DNA of 64,000 nt from an uncultured Bacilli bacterium (GCA_947624045.1 CANQIL010000005.1:1-64000); one strand, 5' to 3'. Numbered from the stretch's first letter, positions 25,251 to 33,879 are shown. The notes: generated from the letters alone by a model not told the origin. Made by a program: numbers and translations.

Positions 25251-25326
25251 GCCGATTTAGCTCAGTTGGTAGAGCAACTCATTCGTAATGAGTAGGTCGA
25301 AGGTTCAAGTCCTTTAATCGGCACCA
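25251..25326 (+). tRNA. tRNA-Thr (anticodon CGT)
   Basis: Complete cloverleaf: acceptor GCCGATT/AATCGGC, D-arm GCTC-AGTTGGT-AGAGC, anticodon stem ACTCA/TGAGT around loop TTCGTAA (anticodon CGT, reads ACG), and T-arm with TTCAAGT. The CCA end is encoded (25324-25326). A terminator follows. Confidence 0.95.
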
Positions 25327-25336
25327 GATTGATTTT

Positions 25337-25376
25337 ACTCGAGCTTTTAAATTAATTGATAAGTTCGAGTTTTATT
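25337..25376 (+). terminator. Terminator after tRNA-Thr
   Basis: ACTCGAGCTT (25337-25346) / AAGTTCGAGT (25361-25370) stem followed by TTTATT. Confidence 0.7.
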
Positions 25377-25421
25377 ATATAATAATTTATGGTACAATAT
25401 ATGCCAAGGAAGTGAATTAGT

Positions 25422-26264
25422 ATGTCAGATTACCCAAAAGTTATTGAAGTTCAATTTCATAATAAATGTAATTCAAATTGTTTGATTTGTCCGTACAAGG
25501 ATATGGATTATTCTTACGAGAGTATGACTGATGAATTATTTGAAAAACTATTAGATGAAATTGATGAAAGTAAATTAAAACGAATAATACCTTATTTAAA
25601 TAATGAGCCTTTTTTAGATAAAAGATTTATAGATAAGGTAAAGAAAATTAGAAATAAATTTAATAAAGTCGAAATTGAGATATCATCAAATGTTTCTATG
25701 ATAAAGGAAGAAGATATTATAGAAATGTGCAAGCTTAATATTACAGAATTAAGATTAAGTGTCTTTGGATTTGAAAAAGAAACGTACAATAGAATGATGC
25801 CATGTTTAAATTATGAAAAAACATTTGAAAAATTGAAAATGATAAGTAATAAAATGAAAAATTCCGATACTATTATTTCGATAGTTATGATAGATAATGG
25901 TGAAATAAATGAGCAAGAGTTTATAAATATGGAAAATATGTGCAATGAATTAGGATTTAAATTTGAAAGATGGGGATTTTTAGATAGAAGTAATAATGTA
26001 ACATATAAATCTAATAATATCTATAACGAAAATGTATATTATTGCGAACAGAATAGACCATTAGAAAGAATGCATATACTATCTGATGGAAGAGTTATAT
26101 TTTGTTGCCAAGATTGGTCTCATTCATTAGTTGTTGGTAATATAAATACTAATACAATTAGTGAAGTTTGGAATAGTGACATATATAATAATGCAAGAAA
26201 TTCATTATACGATAAAGAAAAAGATAGTCCTATGATTTGTAAAAAGTGTAAATTAGGTCATTAA
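25422..26264 (+). CDS. Radical SAM protein with SPASM/twitch domain
   Basis: A 280-residue radical SAM enzyme. The cluster motif CNSNCLICP (CX3CX2C, residues about 15-22) is at the start of the barrel, with EVQFHNK before it. The C-terminal part has YYCEQNRPLERMHILSDGR, VIFCCQDW, VVGNINTNTISEVWNS and a final CKKCKLGH, which are the cysteines and landmarks of a SPASM/twitch auxiliary-cluster domain. Such proteins modify peptides, sugars or small molecules by radical chemistry; the substrate is unknown. It is the first gene of a tight operon with the next three genes, downstream of tRNA-Thr. AAGGAAGTG precedes the ATG. Confidence 0.88.
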   Translation: MSDYPKVIEVQFHNKCNSNCLICPYKDMDYSYESMTDELFEKLLDEIDESKLKRIIPYLNNEPFLDKRFIDKVKKIRNKFNKVEIEISSNVSMIKEEDIIEMCKLNITELRLSVFGFEKETYNRMMPCLNYEKTFEKLKMISNKMKNSDTIISIVMIDNGEINEQEFINMENMCNELGFKFERWGFLDRSNNVTYKSNNIYNENVYYCEQNRPLERMHILSDGRVIFCCQDWSHSLVVGNINTNTISEVWNSDIYNNARNSLYDKEKDSPMICKKCKLGH

Positions 26265-26274
26265 AGGAGTAGTT

Positions 26275-27750
26275 ATGAATAAAATTGGAATTTGCTATTT
26301 TAGAAGTTTGTATTCACAATCAGCTTGTTCTTTATCAGTTGGTAAAGTATCAGATTATTTATTGAATAGAGGATATAAAACTAATTTATTTTTATTGAAA
26401 AAAGATGATTATGTTTCACTAATTACTAAATATAATAAGATTATGGAAAATGATATTATTATTTATAAAACTAATTATAAAGATTTTGAATATGGAATTC
26501 GCCTATTTGAAAATATGTGTAGAAAATATAATAAAAATATTTATTTAACAGGTCCCTTTGCAATAATGAATAAAGATAGAATTATAAAAAAATATCCTTT
26601 TGTTACAGATGTGATTGATATTCAAAATAGTGAAGAAATTAATCAAATTTTCTCTGACTTAGGAAATAAAGTTAAAAAGGATAGTGTTATTTGTGGAGTA
26701 GATCGAGAAATAGATATTCAGGAAAAAGGACATTATATAAATTTAGAAGCATCTACAGGTTGTATTTATAATTGTGCATTTTGCCATATAAAACTAATGA
26801 ATTATACTAAAACAGAAAAGAAAATTGAACTAGTAATAAATGAAATAGAACAATTACATAATAAGTTAGGAAAAAATTACTTTATATTTAATGATAGTGT
26901 TTTTTGGAAAAACAACAATGATAATGAAAGAATTGAAACATTTATAAAGCTTTTAAAAGAAAAAAATCTTAATATTTATTTTATGATTTATTTGTCATTA
27001 GCTGGGAAGATTAGCGATGAATTATTAAAAAAATTAAAAGAAGTTGGTTTAATACGAGTTTTCTTTGGTGTAGAAAATGTTTCTAAAAATTTTTCGATAC
27101 AAAATAATAAATATATTTCAGATGTTGATGCTGAGAATTTTATAAATAAGTTAGAAAATTTGAATATTAGTTATCATATTGGATTTATGTTGTTCAGTAA
27201 AGAAACAAAATATGATGAATTGCAAGAAAATATTGATTTTCTTTATAAAATTAAAAAATTATTTAGACCAGGTATGCTAGTTGAAAAAATGAGAATATTG
27301 CCTAATTCTAAAGACGCAAAGTATTTATATAATGATGAAAATAACATTGATCAAGCCTATAATTATATAATTGATGACTCCAAAGTTGAAAAATTTTATA
27401 TAATTATTAACCAATTATTTTCAAATATCAACATTAGAAATTTTGAACAATTTTTTTCTGGGATAAAGATAGGATTGACTATTATTAAAAGAGAAAATTT
27501 AATAAATGATTATATTGAATATGAAAAAAAATATAATAATACTTTGAATTATATCAATGATGGTGTTTTTAAGATTCTATCGAAAATGTTAAAGAAATTA
27601 GAACTAACAGAAGCAGAAATCGCAGAAATAAAAAATCTATATTCTATTGCTGAAGCAAATTATATTGAATTTATGAGTTATTTAAAGAATCATAATAAGA
27701 ATATTTATGAAACAATACCTCATGGAACAGAGGATTTAAATATATGGTAA
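26275..27750 (+). CDS. B12-binding-domain-type radical SAM protein
   Basis: A 491-residue protein. The first ~150 residues (NKIGICYFRSLYS, NDIIIYKTNY, NIYLTGPFA, DVIDIQNSEE) look like a cobalamin-binding-type Rossmann domain but lack a clear DxHxxG motif, so cobalamin may not bind. The radical SAM cluster motif is CIYNCAFCH (about residues 162-170) within NLEASTGC; the barrel follows with NDSVFWKNN, LIRVFFGVENVS and YHIGFMLFS. The C-terminal ~120 residues are helical. It starts 10 bp after the first radical SAM gene with AAAGGAG, and its end overlaps the kinase-like gene. The substrate is unknown. Confidence 0.82.
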   Translation: MNKIGICYFRSLYSQSACSLSVGKVSDYLLNRGYKTNLFLLKKDDYVSLITKYNKIMENDIIIYKTNYKDFEYGIRLFENMCRKYNKNIYLTGPFAIMNKDRIIKKYPFVTDVIDIQNSEEINQIFSDLGNKVKKDSVICGVDREIDIQEKGHYINLEASTGCIYNCAFCHIKLMNYTKTEKKIELVINEIEQLHNKLGKNYFIFNDSVFWKNNNDNERIETFIKLLKEKNLNIYFMIYLSLAGKISDELLKKLKEVGLIRVFFGVENVSKNFSIQNNKYISDVDAENFINKLENLNISYHIGFMLFSKETKYDELQENIDFLYKIKKLFRPGMLVEKMRILPNSKDAKYLYNDENNIDQAYNYIIDDSKVEKFYIIINQLFSNINIRNFEQFFSGIKIGLTIIKRENLINDYIEYEKKYNNTLNYINDGVFKILSKMLKKLELTEAEIAEIKNLYSIAEANYIEFMSYLKNHNKNIYETIPHGTEDLNIW

Positions 27751-28883
27751 TTGGCATAGAGGGTAACGTACATGTTGGCAAAACAACATATATAAAGAAT
27801 AATTTTAGTAAGTTTAATATAATAGCAGAAACTGAATTTAAAAAGGATTTGAATGATTTTGACAGACAACTATATTACATAGAAAGTGAGATAGAAAAGA
27901 AAAAAAGATTAGATGATGATACAGTTTTAGATAGAACAATTATATCGACAATACTTTATACTTTTTATACAGAAACTTTAAATTTAGCCGAAAAAAATAA
28001 AATAATGGAGATTATAAATGAAAATCTTGATAAAGATAAAATGATTATTCCATCACTTGTTCATTTAATTATTTATCCGTATAAGCTAATTTCTTTAAAT
28101 CATTTAAAGCTAATGAAAGAAAAAGGAACGCAAAATAGCTTAGTTGATTATAACTATTACTTACACTATTCATTATTCTTTTCTAATTGTTATTATGCAA
28201 TTAATAATATATTAAGTACTGAAGATTATAGACAAATAATATCATATAACTCGGATATTTTTAAAAATATTACTAGTCCTAAAATGTCTAGTAGTAAAAT
28301 TTTACTTGATGGTTGTCCTGCGATTGGAAAATCAACAATAGGTATGTATCAAAAGAAATATGAATATATAAAAGAGTTTAAATATAAAAAATATACATTA
28401 AATGATTATTCAAATCAAATAAATAGTATTATCGAAAGAGTAGAAGTTTTAAATAAAGAAAATATTTTATTAGATACAAGTTTTTTAATGGGAATAACTC
28501 ATTTGTTTTACAATAAAACAACTACAAAAAAATTAAAATTAAAGATGATCGATGAAATTATGAAGAATATAGTTTTAAATAATTATATAACTGGAATATT
28601 TTATTTGGTTTTAGATAAACAAAAGATTATTGAAAGAAAGAATATGGATAAGAAAAAAGAAAGAAAACATTTTTTTGACAATCTTAATTATTTAGATATG
28701 GAAATAAATTTTTATAAAGTTTTGCATAAGAGGTTAGGTTTAATGTCCAATATTAGTTTTATTGATGCTTCTCAAAGTGTTGATGAATTGGTTAATATTA
28801 TTGAAAATCACAATGATAAGCCATTGATGTTGATAGATTTATTTTACGAGATAAAAGAAGCAATCAAAGAAGGTGAATTATAA
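27744..28883 (+). CDS. Tandem P-loop kinase-like protein
   Basis: A 379-residue protein made of two related halves of ~185 residues. The first has Walker A GIEGNVHVGKTT (residues 4-15) and a lid/acid region DDDTVLDRTIIST; the second has DGCPAIGKST (about 188-197) and ENILLDTSFLMG. Both resemble deoxynucleoside/thymidylate kinase-type P-loop proteins, with LDR or LDT in place of the DRS-like motif. A fused tandem kinase of this sort is unusual. It overlaps the preceding gene by 7 bp and the following gene by one base (TAATG), so it is produced together with a radical SAM protein and a glycosyltransferase. A phosphoryl acceptor in the same small-molecule pathway is inferred. Confidence 0.72.
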   Translation: MVIGIEGNVHVGKTTYIKNNFSKFNIIAETEFKKDLNDFDRQLYYIESEIEKKKRLDDDTVLDRTIISTILYTFYTETLNLAEKNKIMEIINENLDKDKMIIPSLVHLIIYPYKLISLNHLKLMKEKGTQNSLVDYNYYLHYSLFFSNCYYAINNILSTEDYRQIISYNSDIFKNITSPKMSSSKILLDGCPAIGKSTIGMYQKKYEYIKEFKYKKYTLNDYSNQINSIIERVEVLNKENILLDTSFLMGITHLFYNKTTTKKLKLKMIDEIMKNIVLNNYITGIFYLVLDKQKIIERKNMDKKKERKHFFDNLNYLDMEINFYKVLHKRLGLMSNISFIDASQSVDELVNIIENHNDKPLMLIDLFYEIKEAIKEGEL

Positions 28884-30070
28884 TGTTATATTTTATTTGG
28901 TTTTGTATAATATTACTTGTATTTACAAATATTAAATCATTAATTAGATTAAAAAAATCCTACATATTTTTAAATAAAAAACATAATTTATCAATCAATA
29001 TTGCTAAAAAAATAATTGTTATAATTCCTGCAATGAATGAAGTTAATAATGTAAAAAAGTCTATTAATTATTTTAAAAATTTAAATGATATATGCGATGT
29101 TATATATGTGACTACTTCAAAAGAAAAGACTATGGCAACTTATAACAAACTTAATAGTGAAATAAAAATACAAAAAGCTAATAATATAAGAGTAATTAAT
29201 TGTCCCAACACTACTGGAACTATGGCTAATCAAATTAATTATGCTATTAAAAGATTAAAAGATGATGATATAGTTGCTATTTATAATATTGATTCTCAAC
29301 CTGAACGAAAAACTTTTAAATATGTCTTAAAAAATACTAATGATGATATAGTTTTACAACAAGTTAGTTTTTTTGATGATAAGTTAAAAGGAATTATGAA
29401 AAGTGCTGAAAATTGGCAAAATAGATGGTCAGTTGTTTATGAAATGGGTAAATATTTAAATGATATAAAACTAGAATTTAAATATTGTATAGGACATGGT
29501 TTATTTTTAAAAAAGACAATTTTTAATAAAATTGGATATTTTTCTGAAAATGAAATAAATGAGGATAACGAGTTTGGTTATAGACTAAATATAAATAATA
29601 TTTCCATTAAGCCAATTCCTTTTATGGAGCAAGCTGATTTTGCAAAAAGTAAAAAAATATATATAAAGCAACAATCAACTTGGGTAAATGGGCCTTTATA
29701 TGCATTTAATTATTTTAAAAATAATACAAGAACAATTAAAAATTTTGTATTGACAGTTTTAAATTTTAAAGCATTTTTATCATGGTGGCTATTTCCTTTG
29801 ATTTGTTATTTAGGCATAATATTTTCTGCTATTGTTGATATAAGACTATTTGTATTAACATTATTCCTAGTTATCTTTTATGTAACTGGAATTAATTATT
29901 TTTCTAATAGATTATTGATTAAATTAAATTATATCAAAAATAATTATCATATCAATATAATAAGTGATTTACTGTTTTTTTCATTACACACCTTTGGGAG
30001 CTATATAACTATTTATAAATTAATTACTGGAAAAAATAATATTAAAAATAAATATAATACTGAAAAATAA
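28883..30070 (+). CDS. Membrane-bound family 2 glycosyltransferase
   Basis: A 395-residue enzyme: one N-terminal membrane helix, a GT-A domain (about 45-270) and three to four C-terminal helices. Seen: KIIVIIPAMNEVNNVKKSI at the nucleotide-sugar site, AIYNIDSQPE as the DxD-like metal motif, GHGLFLKKTIF, NEDNEFGYRL as the ED acceptor-site motif and QQSTWVNGP in the place of QxxRW. The architecture is that of processive or lipid-directed GT2 enzymes. It ends the four-gene operon that begins at 25422. The sugar and acceptor are unknown. Its A+T content is higher than in the core genes nearby. Confidence 0.82.
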   Translation: MLYFIWFCIILLVFTNIKSLIRLKKSYIFLNKKHNLSINIAKKIIVIIPAMNEVNNVKKSINYFKNLNDICDVIYVTTSKEKTMATYNKLNSEIKIQKANNIRVINCPNTTGTMANQINYAIKRLKDDDIVAIYNIDSQPERKTFKYVLKNTNDDIVLQQVSFFDDKLKGIMKSAENWQNRWSVVYEMGKYLNDIKLEFKYCIGHGLFLKKTIFNKIGYFSENEINEDNEFGYRLNINNISIKPIPFMEQADFAKSKKIYIKQQSTWVNGPLYAFNYFKNNTRTIKNFVLTVLNFKAFLSWWLFPLICYLGIIFSAIVDIRLFVLTLFLVIFYVTGINYFSNRLLIKLNYIKNNYHINIISDLLFFSLHTFGSYITIYKLITGKNNIKNKYNTEK

Positions 30071-30122
30071 TTGTAATTTATTATTTTTTAGTATAGAATA
30101 TATAAAAAAGGAGAGAGCTTTT

Positions 30123-30596
30123 ATGGAAAATAAGCAAAATTTTAAATTGATTGCACATGCTTTAGTAAAATTAGATGATAAATATTTATTAATTAAGAGG
30201 ACACCAATCAAAAGAGGAAAGCCAAATTCATTACCAGAATATTGGGATATACCTGGTGGAATGGTAGAAGAGGGAGAAACACCTAGTATAGCTGCGATTC
30301 GTGAGACAAAAGAAGAAGTCAACTTAGATGTTGCTATTGGTCCAATTTTACATGAAGATAGTAACTATGATAAGGCAAAAGGAACAGTTTTCACTAGAAT
30401 TGTTTATCAGGCAGAATTATTAGATGGTCAAGATGAGAATAATATTATTTTGCAAGAAGATGAACATTCTGAATATAGATTAGTAAGTGATATTAATGAG
30501 GTGGATAAGCCAGTTGATTATTTATATGATACTATTGATCACGCTAACACTTACAATTCAGGTTCTAAAGCATTAAAAAAGACTAGAAAAAGATAA
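30123..30596 (+). CDS. NUDIX hydrolase 1
   Basis: A 157-residue protein. The NUDIX box runs GMVEEGETPSIAAIRETKEE and is followed by VNLDV, so the Gly of the consensus ending EExGU is Asn here. Upstream is YWDIPGG and downstream EDEHSEYRLV, as in the paralogue at 31330. NUDIX enzymes cleave nucleoside diphosphates linked to another group. It has a strong AAAGGAGAG before the ATG. It lies 52 bp after the glycosyltransferase and ends in a terminator shared with the convergent kinase. Confidence 0.9.
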   Translation: MENKQNFKLIAHALVKLDDKYLLIKRTPIKRGKPNSLPEYWDIPGGMVEEGETPSIAAIRETKEEVNLDVAIGPILHEDSNYDKAKGTVFTRIVYQAELLDGQDENNIILQEDEHSEYRLVSDINEVDKPVDYLYDTIDHANTYNSGSKALKKTRKR

Positions 30597-30610
30597 TCTA
30601 GTCATTTTTT
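30581..30610. terminator. Bidirectional terminator
   Basis: GACTAG (30581-30586) / CTAGTC (30598-30603) stem followed by six T, overlapping both convergent gene ends. Confidence 0.7.
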
Positions 30611-31236
30611 AATTTTATCTGTTTTGATTTTATTAATTTTTTACTATTTGTTAAATTAGAAATATATTTTAAAGCTTCTTCTAAAACTTGTTCTTTAGTT
30701 AAATTATCTGTATTTATAGTATAACAAGGTAAATCTGGATGTTCAAGTATAAATTGATTCATTGAATCATATCTAAGATTTCTAATTTTATCTAGTTCTA
30801 AATCTGGATCATTTTCATTCCTTTTTTTAATCCTTTTGATTCTTTCTTCATTTGAAACAGTAACAATAATTGCTGCATCAAAGAATACTCCAAGATTAAT
30901 TAAAGTTTCAAATACAGGTTTTGAATTTGTATCACCATTAAATGCAAATGCTGATAATAAACCTCTATCAATTATTAAATTTCTATCGGACATACATTCT
31001 TTTATGTATAAAAGACTTAACCCAGTAAAATAACTTTTTAAGGTATTAGAATCTGTCTTATTATAAATTAAATCTTGCATATGATATATTTCATTATATA
31101 AATAATTATCATCACCCTTAACATTAAACAATTCATATAATGGTTTATCTATATATTCATAACCTAATTTTTCAGATAAACTTTTTGCTAAAGTTGATTT
31201 ACCTGCTCCATCTAATCCATCGATAGTAATTATCAT
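30598..31236 (-). CDS. Thymidylate-kinase-like P-loop protein
   Basis: A 212-residue protein with Walker A GLDGAGKSTLAKSL (residues 7-20), DRNLIIDRGLLSAFAF as the DR motif, TVSNEERIKRIKKRNEND in the lid/R-rich region and a C-terminal basic tail. It most resembles dTMP kinases and related nucleoside-phosphate kinases, but the DRY/S motif context is altered, so it need not be the housekeeping Tmk. It has its own consensus-like promoter and a GGGGGGAT ribosome site. It lies on the opposite strand between two NUDIX genes of the same island. Confidence 0.75.
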   Translation of the reverse strand: MIITIDGLDGAGKSTLAKSLSEKLGYEYIDKPLYELFNVKGDDNYLYNEIYHMQDLIYNKTDSNTLKSYFTGLSLLYIKECMSDRNLIIDRGLLSAFAFNGDTNSKPVFETLINLGVFFDAAIIVTVSNEERIKRIKKRNENDPDLELDKIRNLRYDSMNQFILEHPDLPCYTINTDNLTKEQVLEEALKYISNLTNSKKLIKSKQIKLKND

Positions 31237-31262
31237 GACTATCCCCCCTTAAATTGTTTTTT

Positions 31263-31291
31263 ATTTTAGCAATTTTTATGTACAAAGTCAA
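31263..31291 (-). promoter_or_regulatory. Promoter of the thymidylate-kinase-like gene
   Basis: On the minus strand: TTGACT (31286-31291), 17 bp, TAAAAT (31263-31268). Confidence 0.65.
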
Positions 31292-31329
31292 TATATATGA
31301 TAAAATAGGTTATATGGAGTGTGGTTATA

Positions 31330-31734
31330 ATGAATGGAAATAAAATAATTGTTCATACGTTGATAAAGACAAAAGATGGATATTTGGTTACAAAAAGATC
31401 AAAACAAGAAACAACATTTCCAGAATATTGGGATATACCTGGAGGTTTAGCAGAGTATGGTGAACTTCCTCGAGAAGCAGTAATTAGGGAAACTAAAGAA
31501 GAAGTTGGCTTAAATATCATACCAACAAAAGTAATTCATGAAGATAGTAATTTAGACGAATCTAAAAATCTTATTTTTATTAGATTAGTATATTTATGTG
31601 AATTAAAATCAAGAATTGATGATATAATTTTGCAAGAAGAAGAGCATTCAGAATATAGATTTATTAATTCTTTAGTAGAATTACATGATGAAAAGATTTC
31701 ACCCTTTCTTATAGAAGTATTTAATAATTTGTAA
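31330..31734 (+). CDS. NUDIX hydrolase 2
   Basis: A 134-residue protein with a complete NUDIX box, GLAEYGELPREAVIRETKEE then VGLNI. It is flanked by the same YWDIPGG and EEEHSEYRF elements as the NUDIX gene at 30123, so the two are paralogues that have diverged. The ATG at 31330 is preferred; GGAG lies about 10 bp upstream, and a GTG at 31321 is a possible alternative adding three residues. The substrate is unknown. Confidence 0.9.
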   Translation: MNGNKIIVHTLIKTKDGYLVTKRSKQETTFPEYWDIPGGLAEYGELPREAVIRETKEEVGLNIIPTKVIHEDSNLDESKNLIFIRLVYLCELKSRIDDIILQEEEHSEYRFINSLVELHDEKISPFLIEVFNNL

Positions 31735-31842
31735 AACTACGGTATATATAGATATTATACACACATGCTTATTTTCAATTATATGAAGATTTTTGAATAT
31801 GAGATTAGTTGTTATTAATGATGAGTCAAAAGGTGATTAAAA

Positions 31843-32454
31843 ATGTATAAGAATATATTAATACTTGGTGCTGCTAGAAGTGGTAAGACTACTCTTGCAA
31901 AAAGAATTGTAAAAGAAAAAGGATATAGTTTAATTAGTATAGATAACATTATTAGTGGCTTTGAAGCATATCCTGAACTTGAAATACATCATGATGGTGA
32001 TGCAATTGATACAGCAAAAAGATTAGCTCCATTTTTGATAAAGTATTTTACTGAATTATCAGAGGGCTCTACTTTTTATGATGAAATAAAATTTGTAATT
32101 GAAGGAACTCATTTTGATTTTGAACAATTAATGCCATTTTTACTAAGTGAAAAATATAGAAAAAAATATCATATAATTGGATTAACATTTAACAAAATAA
32201 CTGAACAACAATTATACGAATACATAAAAAAATATGATACTGAAGATGATTGGACATATTGGTGTGATGAAGAAGAATTAAGAGAAAATGTTAGATATTT
32301 CATTGATAGGAATAAATACTTTAATGAAATGTTTAAAAAATATGAAATAGCAACATTTGATACTTCATTTGATAGAGATAAAGTATTAAGTGATATTATT
32401 AATAATCTAGATGAATTGGAAAAAGGAAATAACAATACAAGTAAAATGAAATGA
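31843..32454 (+). CDS. Adenylate-kinase-like P-loop protein
   Basis: A 203-residue protein starting with NILILGAARSGKTTLAKRI (Walker A at residues 9-16) and ISIDNIISGFEAYP, as in small adenylate-kinase-like or shikimate-kinase-like P-loop proteins. The middle has KFVIEGTHFDFEQL in the Walker B/acceptor position, and the C-terminus is charged and helical. It is not an adenylate kinase itself: the long lid and its zinc site are absent. It is the last gene of the nucleotide-themed island. Confidence 0.72.
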   Translation: MYKNILILGAARSGKTTLAKRIVKEKGYSLISIDNIISGFEAYPELEIHHDGDAIDTAKRLAPFLIKYFTELSEGSTFYDEIKFVIEGTHFDFEQLMPFLLSEKYRKKYHIIGLTFNKITEQQLYEYIKKYDTEDDWTYWCDEEELRENVRYFIDRNKYFNEMFKKYEIATFDTSFDRDKVLSDIINNLDELEKGNNNTSKMK

Positions 32455-32488
32455 TGATTCTAGATTTGAGAAGTAGCAAATTTTGTTC

Positions 32489-32530
32489 ATATAGTACTAT
32501 TGACATCTTGTCTATTTTGCAGTACTATAT
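32489..32530 (+). promoter_or_regulatory. Promoter framed by a 10-bp inverted repeat
   Basis: TTGACA (32500-32505), 17 bp, TACTAT (32523-32528). ATATAGTACT (32489-32498) and AGTACTATAT (32521-32530) frame it as a perfect inverted repeat, one arm covering the -10. This looks like a regulated promoter. Confidence 0.6.
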
Positions 32531-32534
32531 TTGC

Positions 32535-32597
32535 AGATAACGAACCAATGGAGTTTGGCAATTGTAGCCACTGTCCGTTGATTCGTTATTTTTTTCT
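32535..32597 (+). ncRNA. Candidate small RNA: hairpin plus terminator
   Basis: Downstream of the promoter at 32500 the predicted ~63-nt transcript folds into one long stem: GATAACGAA (32536-32544) pairs with TTCGTTAT (32582-32589), extended by CAATGGA/TCCGTTG with one mismatch and a wobble, and capped by an inner TGGC/GCCA stem. It runs straight into seven T. No start codon with a ribosome site lies in it. It could be a free-standing sRNA, a decoy or an antisense RNA; I do not recognise the family. The rest of the 416-bp interval up to 32870 holds only the 49-bp repeat listed below. Confidence 0.45.
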
Positions 32598-32740
32598 TGA
32601 ATTTTTAACTGATAAGCAAAAAGCAAAAAATGATGAAGATAACAATTAAATTTAATTGAAAATAAAAGAAATAAGTGATATTTACTATATCAAATAGGAA
32701 AGTTTTGTTATAATTTTATTGGTTGATGATTTAAGGGCTT

Positions 32741-32789
32741 TTTCTAAAGAGTGGTGATAAATATGCAGAAAAGTAAGTATTTCTATAAA
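32741..32789 (+). repeat. 49-bp direct repeat, left copy (decayed start of a paralogue of the 33853 gene)
   Basis: It matches 33831-33879 with one mismatch and includes the same ribosome site and first codons. The reading frame after the ATG at 32763 gives MQKSKYFYK, then IL and a stop. It is either the stump of a second copy of the eight-repeat gene or one arm of a duplication flanking the KilA-N gene. Confidence 0.8.
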
Positions 32790-32870
32790 ATATTATGATG
32801 AAATTATATTAGATAAAAAAATTAACAAATTGGAAAGACACGTTTGATTAATTTAGAAAGGAGCATACTT

Positions 32871-33762
32871 ATGAAAAATAATATAATCCAATCAGAGATG
32901 GATGTTAAAGGTAGTAAAATAAATGTTATTAGAGTTGATAGCTACGAATATATATCACTTACTGACTTAGCAAAAACACAAAATGATGAAAGCACCAGCA
33001 GATGTTGTTAAAAATTGGTTAAGAAACAAAGAAACAATTTCTTTTCTAGGTGTATGGGAAGAATTAAATAATGAAAATTTTAAAGTGGTCGAATTCGACC
33101 AGTTTAAGAATGAAGCCGGAAGTCATTCGTTTACTATGTCCCCTCAAAAATGGATCAGAGAAACAAATGCTATTGGTATTATTTCAAAATCTGGTAAATA
33201 TGGTGGTGGAACTTTTGCAAGAAGTGATATTGCATTCGAGTTTGCTAGTTGGATTAGTCCAGAATTTAAATTATATTTAATTAAAGAATTTGAAAGATTA
33301 AAAAGAAATGAGGCATATCAAGAAAAAATAGAATGGCATGCTAATAGATTATTATCTAAATTAAACTATGTTGTTCACACTGACGCAATAAAGAAATATA
33401 TTGTTCCAACTTTAACAGAACAACAAATTAAATTTGTATATGCAAATGAGGCAGATGTGTTAAATGTTGCTTTATTTGGTATGACAGCTAAAGAATGGAG
33501 AGAAAATAACCTAAAACTTGCTAAAAATGGTAATATGAGAGATTATACTGATTTACTTCATTTGATTATTTTAAACAATTTAGAGAATACTAATGCAGAA
33601 TTAATTAAAATGAATATAAAACAATCTGAGAGATTAATTAGGTTAAATGAATCAGCAAGAAATCAAATGGAAGCATTAAAAAATAATAAAAATATTAGAG
33701 AACTAGAGGTATTGCAACAACAAGTTAATGAGGAAAATAAATACTTAATTGAAAATAAATAG
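32871..33762 (+). pseudogene. KilA-N domain gene with a frameshift
   Basis: The intact protein would have ~296 residues. From the ATG at 32871 (AAAGGAG upstream) frame 1 reads MKNNIIQSEMDVKG through YISLTDLAKTQND and then hits a stop at 33009. The family continuation KAPADVVKNWLRNKETISFLG is in the next frame, from about 32989 to the stop at 33762. One extra base near 32988-32990 explains this. KilA-N proteins come from phages and mobile elements and bind DNA. The remaining domain is complete: WEELNN, FKNEAGSHSFTMSPQKW, TNAIGIISKSGKYGGGTFA, DIAFEFASWISPEFKLYL. Re-initiation at the tandem ATGATG at 32983 could still yield a 259-residue protein. Confidence 0.8.
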
Positions 33763-33830
33763 AAATTTGACGTTCAAATGTAAATATATTATTAATAATC
33801 TAGAGGGGTTGGAAATTAGTTGAGGATTTA

Positions 33831-33879
33831 TTTCTAAAGAGTGGTGATAAATATGCAGGAAAGTAAGTATTTCTATAAA
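33831..33879 (+). repeat. 49-bp direct repeat, right copy
   Basis: It contains the GTGGTGAT ribosome site and the first nine codons of the gene at 33853. Its partner at 32741 lies 1,090 bp upstream, with the KilA-N gene between them. Confidence 0.8.

Noticed and set aside
25251-32454. An integrated element bounded by a duplicated tRNA-Thr end
   Set aside because: I looked for a second copy of the tRNA 3' end toward 32.5 kb and saw none, and there is no integrase. Only composition and content suggest an island.
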